In this document: positions 17,668-26,211 of the stretch, piece after piece
Numbering within the stretch: the first letter of the stretch is position 1
How the letters are laid out: each line of letters starts with the position of its first letter
Source: Gnetum montanum
Taxonomy: Eukaryota > Streptophyta > Gnetopsida > Gnetales > Gnetaceae
DNA: 26,211 bases
Assembly (NCBI GenBank): GCA_015680685.1
Contig: MNCI01008406.1
Coordinates: 98,683-124,893, forward strand
Reading direction: 5' to 3'
Program-made: the position numbers and the translations under genes
The notes under the pieces: generated by a model
Database searches by the model: none
Told to the model about the DNA's origin: nothing
What the model saw: the letters and a program-made list of their open reading frames with translations, nothing else

Positions 17668-19591
17668 GCATGACTGAATGAAAACTCATTCTTGAGTTCC
17701 TTACAAAATATTGGGAAGGTATGGGATTATTGATTTGAATGATGCTAATGGTAGATGGGGTGACATGTGAACGGATCATCTTTACAATACATGAAAAAAT
17801 TGAGTGTTCATAAAAACAAGAGTGAACACTATACACATTTGACATCCAGCCTTCTTTGGTAGCTGAGAGAGAAGAGAGAAGATAGAGAGAAAAATAAGAA
17901 GTCTGTTGCAACCCACACCAGGATTGCACTTTTCATTGTCCATCCATAAGCATGTCATCAATCTAGTTCCTTGCATAACTACTTTAGCACCAGTCCATTC
18001 CAAGTGTTCCCTCTAGATCCAATCCATTGTTGTATGATTGCCATATGCACACACAACACAATCTTAAATTAGCAAGGGTAAATGAATCACAATGCAATTG
18101 ATACCTTGCTTCAGTGTAAGGCCCATTATTATGATATGGTTAATGTGGATCTGGAGATATAATATTGGTGGCTACCCAAGGTGTAGGGGTTAGAAGAAAA
18201 TTGAAAAAATTGGACTAGGACCCCCATGACTGAGAGCGAACCTCCAGTAGTGAGAGAATGAAAAAAGATAAGAAATAAGAAAGATGGAGAGAAAGAAACA
18301 ACAACAATGCTGATAAAAAGGATGCCAAAGATGGATGAACAAAATAAATGGTGATTGCAGAAATGTTTAAGAAAAATAAATTAACAGATGCACCAAATAC
18401 GAATGCCAGTGGATCCTCCCCAAAGTAGGATCTTACCCTTAATTCCCTGACAATCCCACATTCAAAGAGTCCGTAGGCTCTAGGAATGTCATTTGGAGAT
18501 AAGAGTTAAAGTCTTAACCACAAGAGTTTACCAAAAAGAAAACAATGCGTTAACCAAAATATGGACTACTGATACAACCAACAATGAGGTGATAAATGGA
18601 GAAAGAAGGGTGGAAAGAAAAGAATGGAATGGAATCTCAAGAACAAGGTGGTGTACAACCCCTTCTGTATTAATGGTTAATGTGACTTAGTAGATCCCAT
18701 TCCAAGTCCAGCCTCAAACAATCCACATCCAGTGAATTCGCATTAATACATTCGGCTGATCCATCCACCTGAAGTAACATGAATGCCTCCACCAAAGAGT
18801 GACCACCATTATGACGAAACGAACAAGAAGAAATTAGGAAGCGAGAAGGGCCTTAGTTAGAGGGAACATGTTTATTTGAGTTTCATAACCAGTGCTTGTA
18901 GCCTAGGTGATTATTTCATCTAAGGGGCATGCTTTAAATTCTCACTGTGTGTGTTTTTTTTTTTTGTGTTTTGCATGAGAACCACACCATGCAAATACTT
19001 ATTATTTTTATTAGCTCAGCTTCCCAATAATGGAGCAATGTCATAATGGTAAGGAAAACCCAAGAAGGAAACATCCAAGCACCCCAAGAGAATGGCCAAC
19101 ACAAATGCATCAAGTTCCCTTGAAGTCACACCCTTTTCAATCTTTGAGTCCTTCCTTAGTTTGAGAAATGCCTAGTCACCGATTCGTTAATAGTTGTTAT
19201 TAATGAGAAAGAGACTATACAGTTCCAAGCCAAGAGAGACCATAGAAACTCATGGATGCATGGATGACGTGGGCTCATTGCCTGCTATCTCAAAAGAACC
19301 ATACCTTAGTATCAACATCATAAATCAAAGGTAAAAATGAAACATTAGAAATCAATGGAATACAGTTCATACCATCTTCGGAGCACTTATTAAGTGACAA
19401 ACTTAACAAAACAAAAACAAAAATAAATAAATAAATACATAAATAAATGAAGAAGTATGAATGATGTTGCAAAACAAGAAACAAGAAAAGTTAAAGAAAT
19501 TTGTAAAACAAAAACTCAAAAAGGAACTGAGGGCCTTGATTGATCAACATAGATGGCCATCTCCCCCATGACTAAATTGAAAGGGAGAGAT
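17668..19591 (-). other. 3' non-coding region of element C
   Basis: Collinear with the ~2 kb 3' region of element A. On the minus strand it keeps the polypurine-like motifs AGTCATGGGGG at 19573-19563 and 18231-18221, the GGAGGATCCACT block (18419-18408) and the GAGTTTTCATTCAGTCATG run-up to the lost polypurine tract (about 17689-17669). It has one TTTTTGTTTTAC unit where A has six. No pol domain was seen. Short + strand open frames here, such as 18493-18690, are antisense to the element. Confidence 0.6.
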
Positions 19592-22500
19592 CTAAAATAA
19601 TAAACACTTGTTTGAGTTTTTTAGAAGTGTCCAACTTCTCTCAATTGATGTTTTCAAGTTACGAGTTGGAAGTTGGTGACACTCTTGTTCCAGTGTATCT
19701 ATGCTTTCATCATGAGAGCAAGTTGTTCCCCTAGTTAGCTCCATGCATGTTGGTAAGTTGCTCTTTGGATCAGCTATCAACCATAGGGTGTCTTTTTGTT
19801 GTGTGGTTGCTACATACAGGCACTTATGTATGTTAATTTCTTGGGCACACTGGTTGCATGCAGGCAATGTTGAACTTTCCTGTATGCCATCACACCATGT
19901 ATCACTATATGTGATGCATGGAACTTTCTTCTTCTTGATCTTTCCAAAAGTTTTTTCCTTAGATATTTCTATGGAAAGATCATAGATTCCTAGGTATGTG
20001 TTTATGATACTTAGCCATGCCTTTCCCATTATTATTGGAAAGTCCCCTTTATCATTGTTGACTTGTATCACTAGGAAATCAGCTGGATATAACCACCCAC
20101 ACATAGTGGTAATGATGTCCTTCACCAGTCCCAAGGGAATAATGATGGACTAGTCAGCCAACTCTAAGCAAATATTGCTCTTCTTTAGTGGAGGCAGGTT
20201 CCAGGCTTTATACATTTCTTGCAATATCAAGTTGACTTTAGAACCTGAGTCTAGAAGAGCTTTACGTGGTTCATTCCCAGCGACTTGGAGATAAATTAAG
20301 GGACTTCCAAGATCAGCGAATTTCTTGGGAAGGTGGCCCTCCTTGATCTAGTCAGTGATGGTATGTGTTAACATAATCGTATGCATTGAGATTTGTTCTT
20401 GGTTTGAAGGGAGCTTCAAAGCCTTATTTGATGGAGGAACATTCGGAGGCTCAACCTCTTGTGGTTGTGAGAGGTTGTTTGGGCTATTGGTTTGGAAGAA
20501 AGATCTTCTCTTTATATGGTTGTTACAACCAGCAGTGGGTTGGAGATTTACAGCTTTCGTAGCATTACGTTATTGCTGTTGAGTGGGGAGTTTCCCTTGC
20601 ATTGCTAGAGCGAGTGGTAGTGGAGCTATTGGTGTGAGAGTGGCGAATGGATTCAGAGGATGGTATGCATGTGATCTATCGTTCCCAGGAGAAGGAGTCC
20701 TATAATACTCCCAAGCTTGGTAGTGACATTGTGAGGTCACATGACCAACAGAGCCACTTGGAGAGATTCACTACTGCACATAGTAGCCATATGGATCTAG
20801 TTGCCAGTAAGGGTATTGTTGCCTTGGTGGTGGCATCCCCCATAACTGTGGGTATTGCCACTACTGGTGTTGCTCAATAGGTTCTGGTGGAGTTCCACTT
20901 GGATAATACGTTAAGGGTTGGTGAAACTACCTTGGGTTACCTTGGGGATAAGGTAACCATCGGGGTGCTTGCCATTTGTTAAGTTGTGGGTTAAGTGCAT
21001 ACACCCTAGACTCTTGCATATGTGAGATGATTGGGCAACATCCCTTAGAATGGTCATACTAGCATATCTCACATCCACCATCATTGTCTATATCAGAATC
21101 CACAATCTCTTCGGTGATAGTCATTTTACCCTTACCTTTGTTATGTGCATGGTCCAAATCCCTCTTCTTATTTTTTTCATAGTCACTACTTTACTCCTAA
21201 GACTCCTCTATGATTTTTAGAATGGTTTCAAATCTACTATCTAAGGAGTTTCACATTTGATCTACCTTTGCCGATACCTCAGTTGTTAACTTTTAAAGTA
21301 GCAAATTTTTCCTATGCACCAACTCTTTGAGTGGTGACTCATCCTTCTCCTCATAAAATATTACACCCCTTTTTCATAGGGAAGGATCACGGTTGTACTC
21401 TTCTACACTTTCTCTCTTGCGTAGCTCTCCTTCTTCCTTAGCTACTTGCTCCAACAATTTATGAATCTAATGGGACCTAAGCTTAGATAATCTCCCTTGG
21501 GCATATGTTCCAAGGGTTCTCCTGGTTTCATGCCTAAATCCATCTACGAGGTGGCAGAGTTGATCTTGTTGTGAGTAACCATTGCCTAGGCAATGATGTA
21601 ACAGTGCATAATATCAGCCCATGGCAGCATCCAAGGGTTCATGAGTTCCCTACTTCCATCCTTGGATTTTCTTTAATAGGTTGGACACTCAGGAGTACAT
21701 TTGATACTTATTGTTAAACAGTTCTAGTATCGTACTCCACCTTTGAATGGATTCCGATTCTAAGGACTGGTACTAGCTTTCCACTTCTTTTACTAGTGTC
21801 CTTGGAAACAACTTTAATTTTTGCCACTCATTCTCAATATTCTACAAGGAAAAAGCATTGTGAAATGCTTGTAGATGGTTTTGAGTATCAGCGTTGTATC
21901 CCCCCTCAAATCATGGGATATTATTCATGTCTAGTCTCTTGATCCTACTATCTTTTTGGTGCCTTGTAGGAATTCTAACAGCCTCCGTGATGTCTAACAT
22001 GCTTCAGGTTACAAGTAGGGGTTCTTTGTGGTCATTTCTCTCATAGTGTCTATGATTTTTATATAGTTCCCTACTTTCCCTTCTTCCATGCCTTAATTCT
22101 CTAGAATTCCCTCATCCTTGCTCTCAACTCTCTCGTTGAGGTCTCTCATTTTGCTTACCCTTATCCTCACGATTAGGTTCCTTATGACTGCATCCTGATG
22201 TTGAAAGAGAGGGTGAATGTGATGATGAAGGTGAAGAAGAAGGAGAACCATCACCATGATGATGTTTCCTACCTTCTCTTTGGTGGTCCCAGCTCTGATC
22301 ATGATGACGATCAGAATGCTCACCCTTATCATGTGTTCGTGTTCTCTCATTAAATACTTGGTGTTCATGGGGATCAGAACCAGGGTTGTGAATTGTGGAG
22401 TGAAGATTCTGATATAGCACCTCCTCACCATCATTAGGAGGGGAAACATCATTTTGTGGAAAACCTATTGAAATAGGTTCACCACCCTCAATTGTGCTTA

Positions 22501-22896
22501 AGACGGGTGGAGCGTTATTGAAATAGGTTCACCACCCTCAATTTTAAGGTCTCGTTTACATTGCACTTATGTGGGATGGTAGTCCCTTGCTTGGTGTTCA
22601 CATGCAACATATTCTACATATAACTATGACATGCATATTCGTGTGAGAGCACAAAGAAGCATGTTGGGGACTGCTTGATCAGGAGGCAACACTATGTTAC
22701 CTTCTAAATCTCTCCAATGCAGTTGCTCATCTTGATGGAGGATAAAAGTAAAGTCAAGTACATATTCATCATGATAAATATATACCACCCGAAATTGTTG
22801 AGGAACTGGTAGTTCTTGGTTATGTGTGTTGTGCCATCGACTATCTCTAGTGTTGTTCCTAGGTGGTGAAGTGCTTTTGTTCAAAGAAGAAGACAT
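19592..22896 (-). pseudogene. Decayed gag-protease gene of element C
   Basis: Minus-strand homologue of the 6210-9548 gene in A. ATG at 22896 opens MSSSLNKSTSPPRNN, 91 codons to the first stop, with FILHQDEQLHWRDLEG as in A. A frameshift falls near the 27-bp duplication (22467-22543). From about 22420 to 19592 a single frame holds again with many stops. It contains a Ser/His-rich linker (GSPSSSPSSSHS), the gag core near 21900-22000, the zinc-knuckle-like CEIC near 21070, and retropepsin with LLDSGSKVNLI near 20265. The open stretch 20134-19592 has the flap-side residues and IIMGKAWL, where A has IIMGRPWL. The C-terminus (RSWTLLKNSNK) matches A. It is non-functional now. Confidence 0.82.
22467..22543. 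repeat. 27-bp direct repeat in C gag
   Basis: Copies at 22467-22493 and 22517-22543 are identical and 23 bp apart. A small local duplication, probably the cause of the frameshift in this gag. Confidence 0.8.
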
Positions 22897-23026
22897 TTTA
22901 GTCTTGTTCGATGTTCTATTTATTGTTATCTTATTTTTTTATTTTGATCAACCATAAGGGTCTGTTTAAGCTTCCCAATGATGTGAATAATATCCTATGT
23001 TCTATGTAGCGCACAAACAACTAAGT

Positions 23027-23043
23027 CCTTGGCAATGGCGCCA
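23027..23043 (-). other. Primer binding site of element C (tRNA-Asp type)
   Basis: Minus-strand TGGCGCCATTGCCAAGG, one base from the LTR end. It differs from the tRNA-Asp complement at three positions, two of them (AA in AAGG) shared with A. Confidence 0.75.
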
Positions 23044-23044
23044 A

Positions 23045-23854
23045 TGATGAGTGGCAAGGTACCCTTACACTCAACCATATGAATACAAGTGTCTCGCATG
23101 TGATTCCGTCAAACTCCAAGGACTAAGTGCTTACGCACCCTAATGGAACACTTAAGGTTAATCAATCGTTATCCTTCCAAACTTACTTGTATTTGTCATG
23201 ATTGTATGGTTAAGTAAGTTTGAGGTATGTGATTTTTATATCTTTTATCTTTTTAACACCTATGCTAAGAGGGAAGGGTGAAGAGACTAATTAACTAACT
23301 TTCATTAACTATTCACTAAGTTCTAAGTATCCTAGCATCAGTATCCGTTCCCACTTGCTGTACACACCCTGAACCATTGTAATGCTACTGGGAGTACCAA
23401 ACGCTACTCGTTACTGGGTTACTAAGCGTTACATATGTGCTCGAAGCGGTCGTACTAAATGCACTTAACTAGGAGAGTTAAGGGTTGAGAGAGATTAATT
23501 ATCTAGGAAATCAGTTAAACATTAAACATTAATTAATTCCTATTTAGCTTAGTCCACATGCTACAAGGCTTATCAAAAAGTTCGTCTTTATTACCGTACA
23601 CAAATGTATGCTCAAGTACAATTTGCTCAAATAAAGATCCATTTACTTTGAGACTCCTATTGCAGGCACATGGAAATTATTATATCTCTGGAATGGTAAA
23701 ACTACCAGAGTTTAGCTAAGGGTCTAGAACTAGATGAAGAAACAAGGGATAGCCACCTCTTATTTATAGAACTAGCGATGGGCTACGATATTGCATACAC
23801 GATATTGCAGGGGTAGATGCGATATCGCAGCCCATGCGATATCGCGTCTCATCA
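23045..23854 (-). repeat. 5' LTR of element C
   Basis: Minus-strand TGATGAGACGCG ... CTCATCA, 810 bp, pairing with 16482-17271. TATAAATA is at 23768-23761 and AATAAA at 23592-23587. An extra stretch near 23805-23830 enlarges the GATATC region relative to the 3' copy. Confidence 0.87.
23761..23768 (-). promoter_or_regulatory. TATA box of the C 5' LTR
   Basis: TATAAATA on the minus strand, about 86 bp into the LTR, downstream of three GATATC or GATATT palindromes. Confidence 0.55.
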
Positions 23855-23859
23855 CTTGT
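23855..23859. repeat. Target site duplication of element C (right copy, CTTGT)
   Basis: Identical to 16477-16481. Confidence 0.85.
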
Positions 23860-24333
23860 CATGTTGACAACTAATAGGCCTAGAGAAGTAGCTTGCCATC
23901 ATGTTTGTGCTTTAGAAATGTGAGTTCCAACTCCATGACTAGGCTAAGCAGAAATTGCAATCAATAAGTATGGAGTTGGTGGTTCTCAAAGCACAATACA
24001 TTGGTCAAAGAGATGTTTCAAAAGACTTGATAAAAAGAATGGCTAACTACTAGGAGATCAAGAAATGATTATAAGTGTTTGAGGTTGAGCTTACCACTTT
24101 TGCCATGTAGTTTATGGAAAACCAATAAAATGTTCTTCAAACTACTATATTTGTGGAATGTCCTAATGAGTGATAACTTGGCCGAGCTTGCTTGGACTAT
24201 AGGTGATCCATGAACCAATCATGAGAAATTCATAATGCTCTTGTAATATTTCTACATAAAGGAAGAAATGCCAGCCAAATGATTGCAAGAGCCACCAAGA
24301 CCTAAGGATTCACCACTACTAGAGACAACCTAA
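23855..24333 (+). pseudogene. Coiled-coil ORF of host element D, part after the C insertion
   Basis: It continues the frame broken at 16481. Readable parts include NLVMLT directly over the target site, LELVVLKAQYIGQRDV and a Pro-rich end EPPRPKDSPLLETT with TAA at 24331-24333. The B homologue has NLTMLI, SELEVVKASYHDQRDV and EKPPALGTT at the same points. Many stops stand at probable Gln codons. The first 399 bp exist a second time inside element C. Function unknown. Confidence 0.6.
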
Positions 24334-24567
24334 AGATTCTTCAATAGAAATTTTAAGGATTCCTACAAATTTTATAATTCTTTTATACTTGTTTAAAGCT
24401 TTTTCAATCTTTTGTAACCATTGAATAAAATTTTGTAATACAGAACTCAGTCATCTAATTAGTCAATCTATCTATCTATTTGTTAATATCACTCTCATAG
24501 TTTTATAATAAACTTTGTCTTAATTTTGTTTAAATTGAGGACAAGTTTGTATTGTGTCAAGAGGGTA
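24334..24567 (+). other. 3' untranslated part and polypurine-type end of element D
   Basis: A/T-rich DNA after the coiled-coil stop, ending TTGAGGACAAG ... CAAGAGGGTA immediately before the LTR TG. It is collinear with the B end (14741-14775) and the A end. Confidence 0.55.
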
Positions 24568-25378
24568 TGATGAATAGTTAACTGACTAACTACGATATCA
24601 GAAATCATAATTGTTAGTTATGCCTATAAATACTTCCCACATACTACATATATGACATCATAAATGTATTTGGTACCCAGGCTCTTGCAATTTCATTTTG
24701 ATTCTTAGTAGCAATCATTGAGTGCTTGCAGTATAGTTGTGAGTTGATTTTCTAGAGTCTTTATTCAAGTGGAATGTACTTTAACACATTTCATGAGCAA
24801 CAATAAAGATTGAGATTTATTTCATACCATTAGAATACTCTAACTTAGTTTAGATTTCATTTCTAGTATTTATTTTCCAATGTTTATTTACTACTTTCCT
24901 AGCATAGCATTTACAATTTCATGCACATTAAATCATGGTGGAATGAATGTGACCAACTTTGAGCATAAACACATAATTGCTTAGTAATCCCAACAATGTT
25001 AGTACTTGGTTTTTTCAATAACATAGTGTTTGGTAATCTCAGTAGTGGGTATGTGAGTTCAAGATGTGTACCATAAGTTGGGAATGGATACTTAGCATCC
25101 TAGACTAGCATAGAATTTATTTTATTACTTATTAGGTTAATTGAATAATTTTTCTATTTCTAGTTAGTTTAATCAATAGTCAAAAAATATCATAATCATA
25201 CATCTCACCTTGACTAAACCATACACAATAGAGCCACTACTAGTCCAAGTGAAAATACAATGATTTATCCTCAAACTTCCTAAACAATAACAATAGTACC
25301 ATCCATGGATTATGACATGGTTTACTAAAATGCTTGTAAATTGTATTATGGAATGTTGGACATACTCACCACCCATCA
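24568..25378 (+). repeat. 3' LTR of host element D
   Basis: TGATGAATAG ... CCCATCA, 811 bp. It has TATAAATA at 24625-24632 and AATAAA at 24802-24807. It is related to the B LTR (for example TTCAAGTG...ACTT...CA...AATAAAGAT) but clearly diverged, and has only one GATATC. No matching 5' LTR lies in the window, so D either starts to the left of it or lost its 5' end. Confidence 0.7.
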
Positions 25379-26211
25379 CTTGGTTTTTCACAAGCTACAA
25401 AAATTTTCCACCCATGCTCAAGGTTGTTATCCACCATGAAGATATCCATCATGAAGTAGAAATCTCATCTATAATTTTAATATATTGTAATTTAAAGCAT
25501 TCAGAACTTGACTCTCAAGCAATGTACATAAGTTCTCACCTTCATCATGACTATACAAGATTCTCTGTGCTATTTCTTCTTAGGAGCCACTCTTAATTGC
25601 AAAAGTTACTCACCATCCTACTGTTGGCAACCGTTTGGGATGCGACCACCAACGAGCGTCCTCGAATAGGGTTTAGGTGCTTGCCAGTCTTTGGCAACAC
25701 CAAGGCCCAGATACCTCCAAATAGACTTAGTAGTTAATGTGAATATGTGTGTGTGCTGTTGCGGTATGCGGTTGTGAAAAATGAAACGATTGCATTGTCT
25801 ATAAACTACTAATGGCTTATCTTAAAGAGATTCAGCCAACTTTGCCAAGTACTATGAGTTATTGAGAGTTCCTATTTTGTTTAATTGCCTAGTCTATGTG
25901 GTTTGTATAATACCTACTTGTAACAAATAAAATTTTGCAAAAAAATTTAAGCACAACTCCACGAATCAACTTCTAATTTTCCCCAGAGAAAGAGATAGTT
26001 CCACAAAAAAAAACTTAGAAATAGAGAAAGATTCAATGGAAATAGACAGAAAAGAAACAAATTTGTGTTAAGACCTCAAATGTTTAAACAAGGTAAAATG
26101 ACACGAGTAAACACTTCACAATAAAGTTATCCCAAATTCAATAACTACAAATTGTTCAAACTTCCAAGGCTCAAATAAGCAATTTCTTCAAGACAATCCT
26201 ACTATGCTACC
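25379..26211. other. Right flank of element D, unassigned
   Basis: No gene is supported. An open frame at 25312-25596 starts inside the D LTR and has no motif. From 25622 the DNA becomes richer in GC and starts TGTTGGCAACCG. With TATAAA at 25802 and AATAAA at 25927 it could be the beginning of an unrelated LTR that runs past the edge, but no partner is visible. Confidence 0.3.

Larger units (their letters stand above)
16482..23854 (-). mobile_element. Element C: gag-protease-only LTR retrotransposon inserted in D
   Basis: Sister of element A on the opposite strand. Reading the minus strand it has a 5' LTR (23854-23045), primer site (23043-23027), gag-protease frame (22896-19592), a 3' non-coding region, a 396-bp stray copy of flanking D sequence (17667-17272) and a 3' LTR (17271-16482). 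A perfect CTTGT target duplication flanks it, and the coiled-coil ORF of D can be read across the removed insertion. As in A, no reverse transcriptase or integrase was found. Confidence 0.88.

Noticed and set aside
17633-18003. Two overlapping minus-strand open frames near the C 3' end
   Set aside because: They lie in the non-coding 3' region, one runs across the flank-duplication junction, and A has no equivalent.
19743-19985. 80-residue plus-strand open frame
   Set aside because: Antisense to the protease part of element C, with no motif of its own.
22093-22452. 119-residue minus-strand open frame rich in Met, Ile and Val
   Set aside because: It overlaps the frame at 22124-22420, which matches gag of A (Ser/His-rich linker). 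This one is the off-frame reading.
25312-25596. 94-residue plus-strand open frame
   Set aside because: It straddles the D LTR end and unassigned flank. Composition is A/T-driven with no domain.

Overview
The window looks like a gene-poor, AT-rich stretch of a large plant nuclear genome. I see no cellular gene, tRNA, rRNA or CRISPR array. Nearly everything that can be assigned is a nest of old, mutated, non-autonomous LTR retrotransposons. They have Ty3/gypsy-like gag and retropepsin sequences and a tRNA-Asp-type primer site of the Tat/Athila kind. No reverse transcriptase, RNase H or integrase was recognised anywhere. The species cannot be named from the sequence.

Layout. Positions 1-1427 are old host sequence with a stop-riddled, coiled-coil-like ORF. 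Element B (+, 1433-15586, perfect TTACT target duplication) sits in it. B has a 5' LTR, a primer site, a decayed gag (2399-4896), a 3' coiled-coil ORF (13618-14607), a polypurine-type end and a 3' LTR. Element A (+, 5143-12485, near-match target duplication gTAAT/aTAAT) is nested in B. A has two LTRs, a primer site, one gag-protease frame (6210-9548), about 2 kb of 3' non-coding sequence and a polypurine tract. Between A and the coiled-coil ORF of B lie unassigned DNA and a chimeric scrap of an A-type element (13211-13615). The host resumes at 15592.

Host element D (+) shows a coiled-coil ORF homologous to that of B (16290-16481, then 23855-24333), a polypurine-type end and a 3' LTR (24568-25378). 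Element C (minus strand, 16482-23854, perfect CTTGT duplication) interrupts the D ORF. C is a sister of A. Next to its 3' LTR, C carries a 396-bp extra copy of the D sequence that also flanks its 5' LTR. Positions 25379-26211 are unassigned.

Two related designs therefore coexist. A and C are gag-protease with a long 3' non-coding part. B is gag plus a coiled-coil ORF of unknown function, and D shows the same 3' ORF. All use LTRs with a very early TATA box, and most carry GATATC palindromes just upstream of it. Mobilisation would have needed reverse transcriptase and integrase from elsewhere. The most interesting signals are the spaced GATATC module, the coiled-coil ORF, the repeated polypurine-like motif, the flank duplication in C and the frames broken by stops but hardly by indels.
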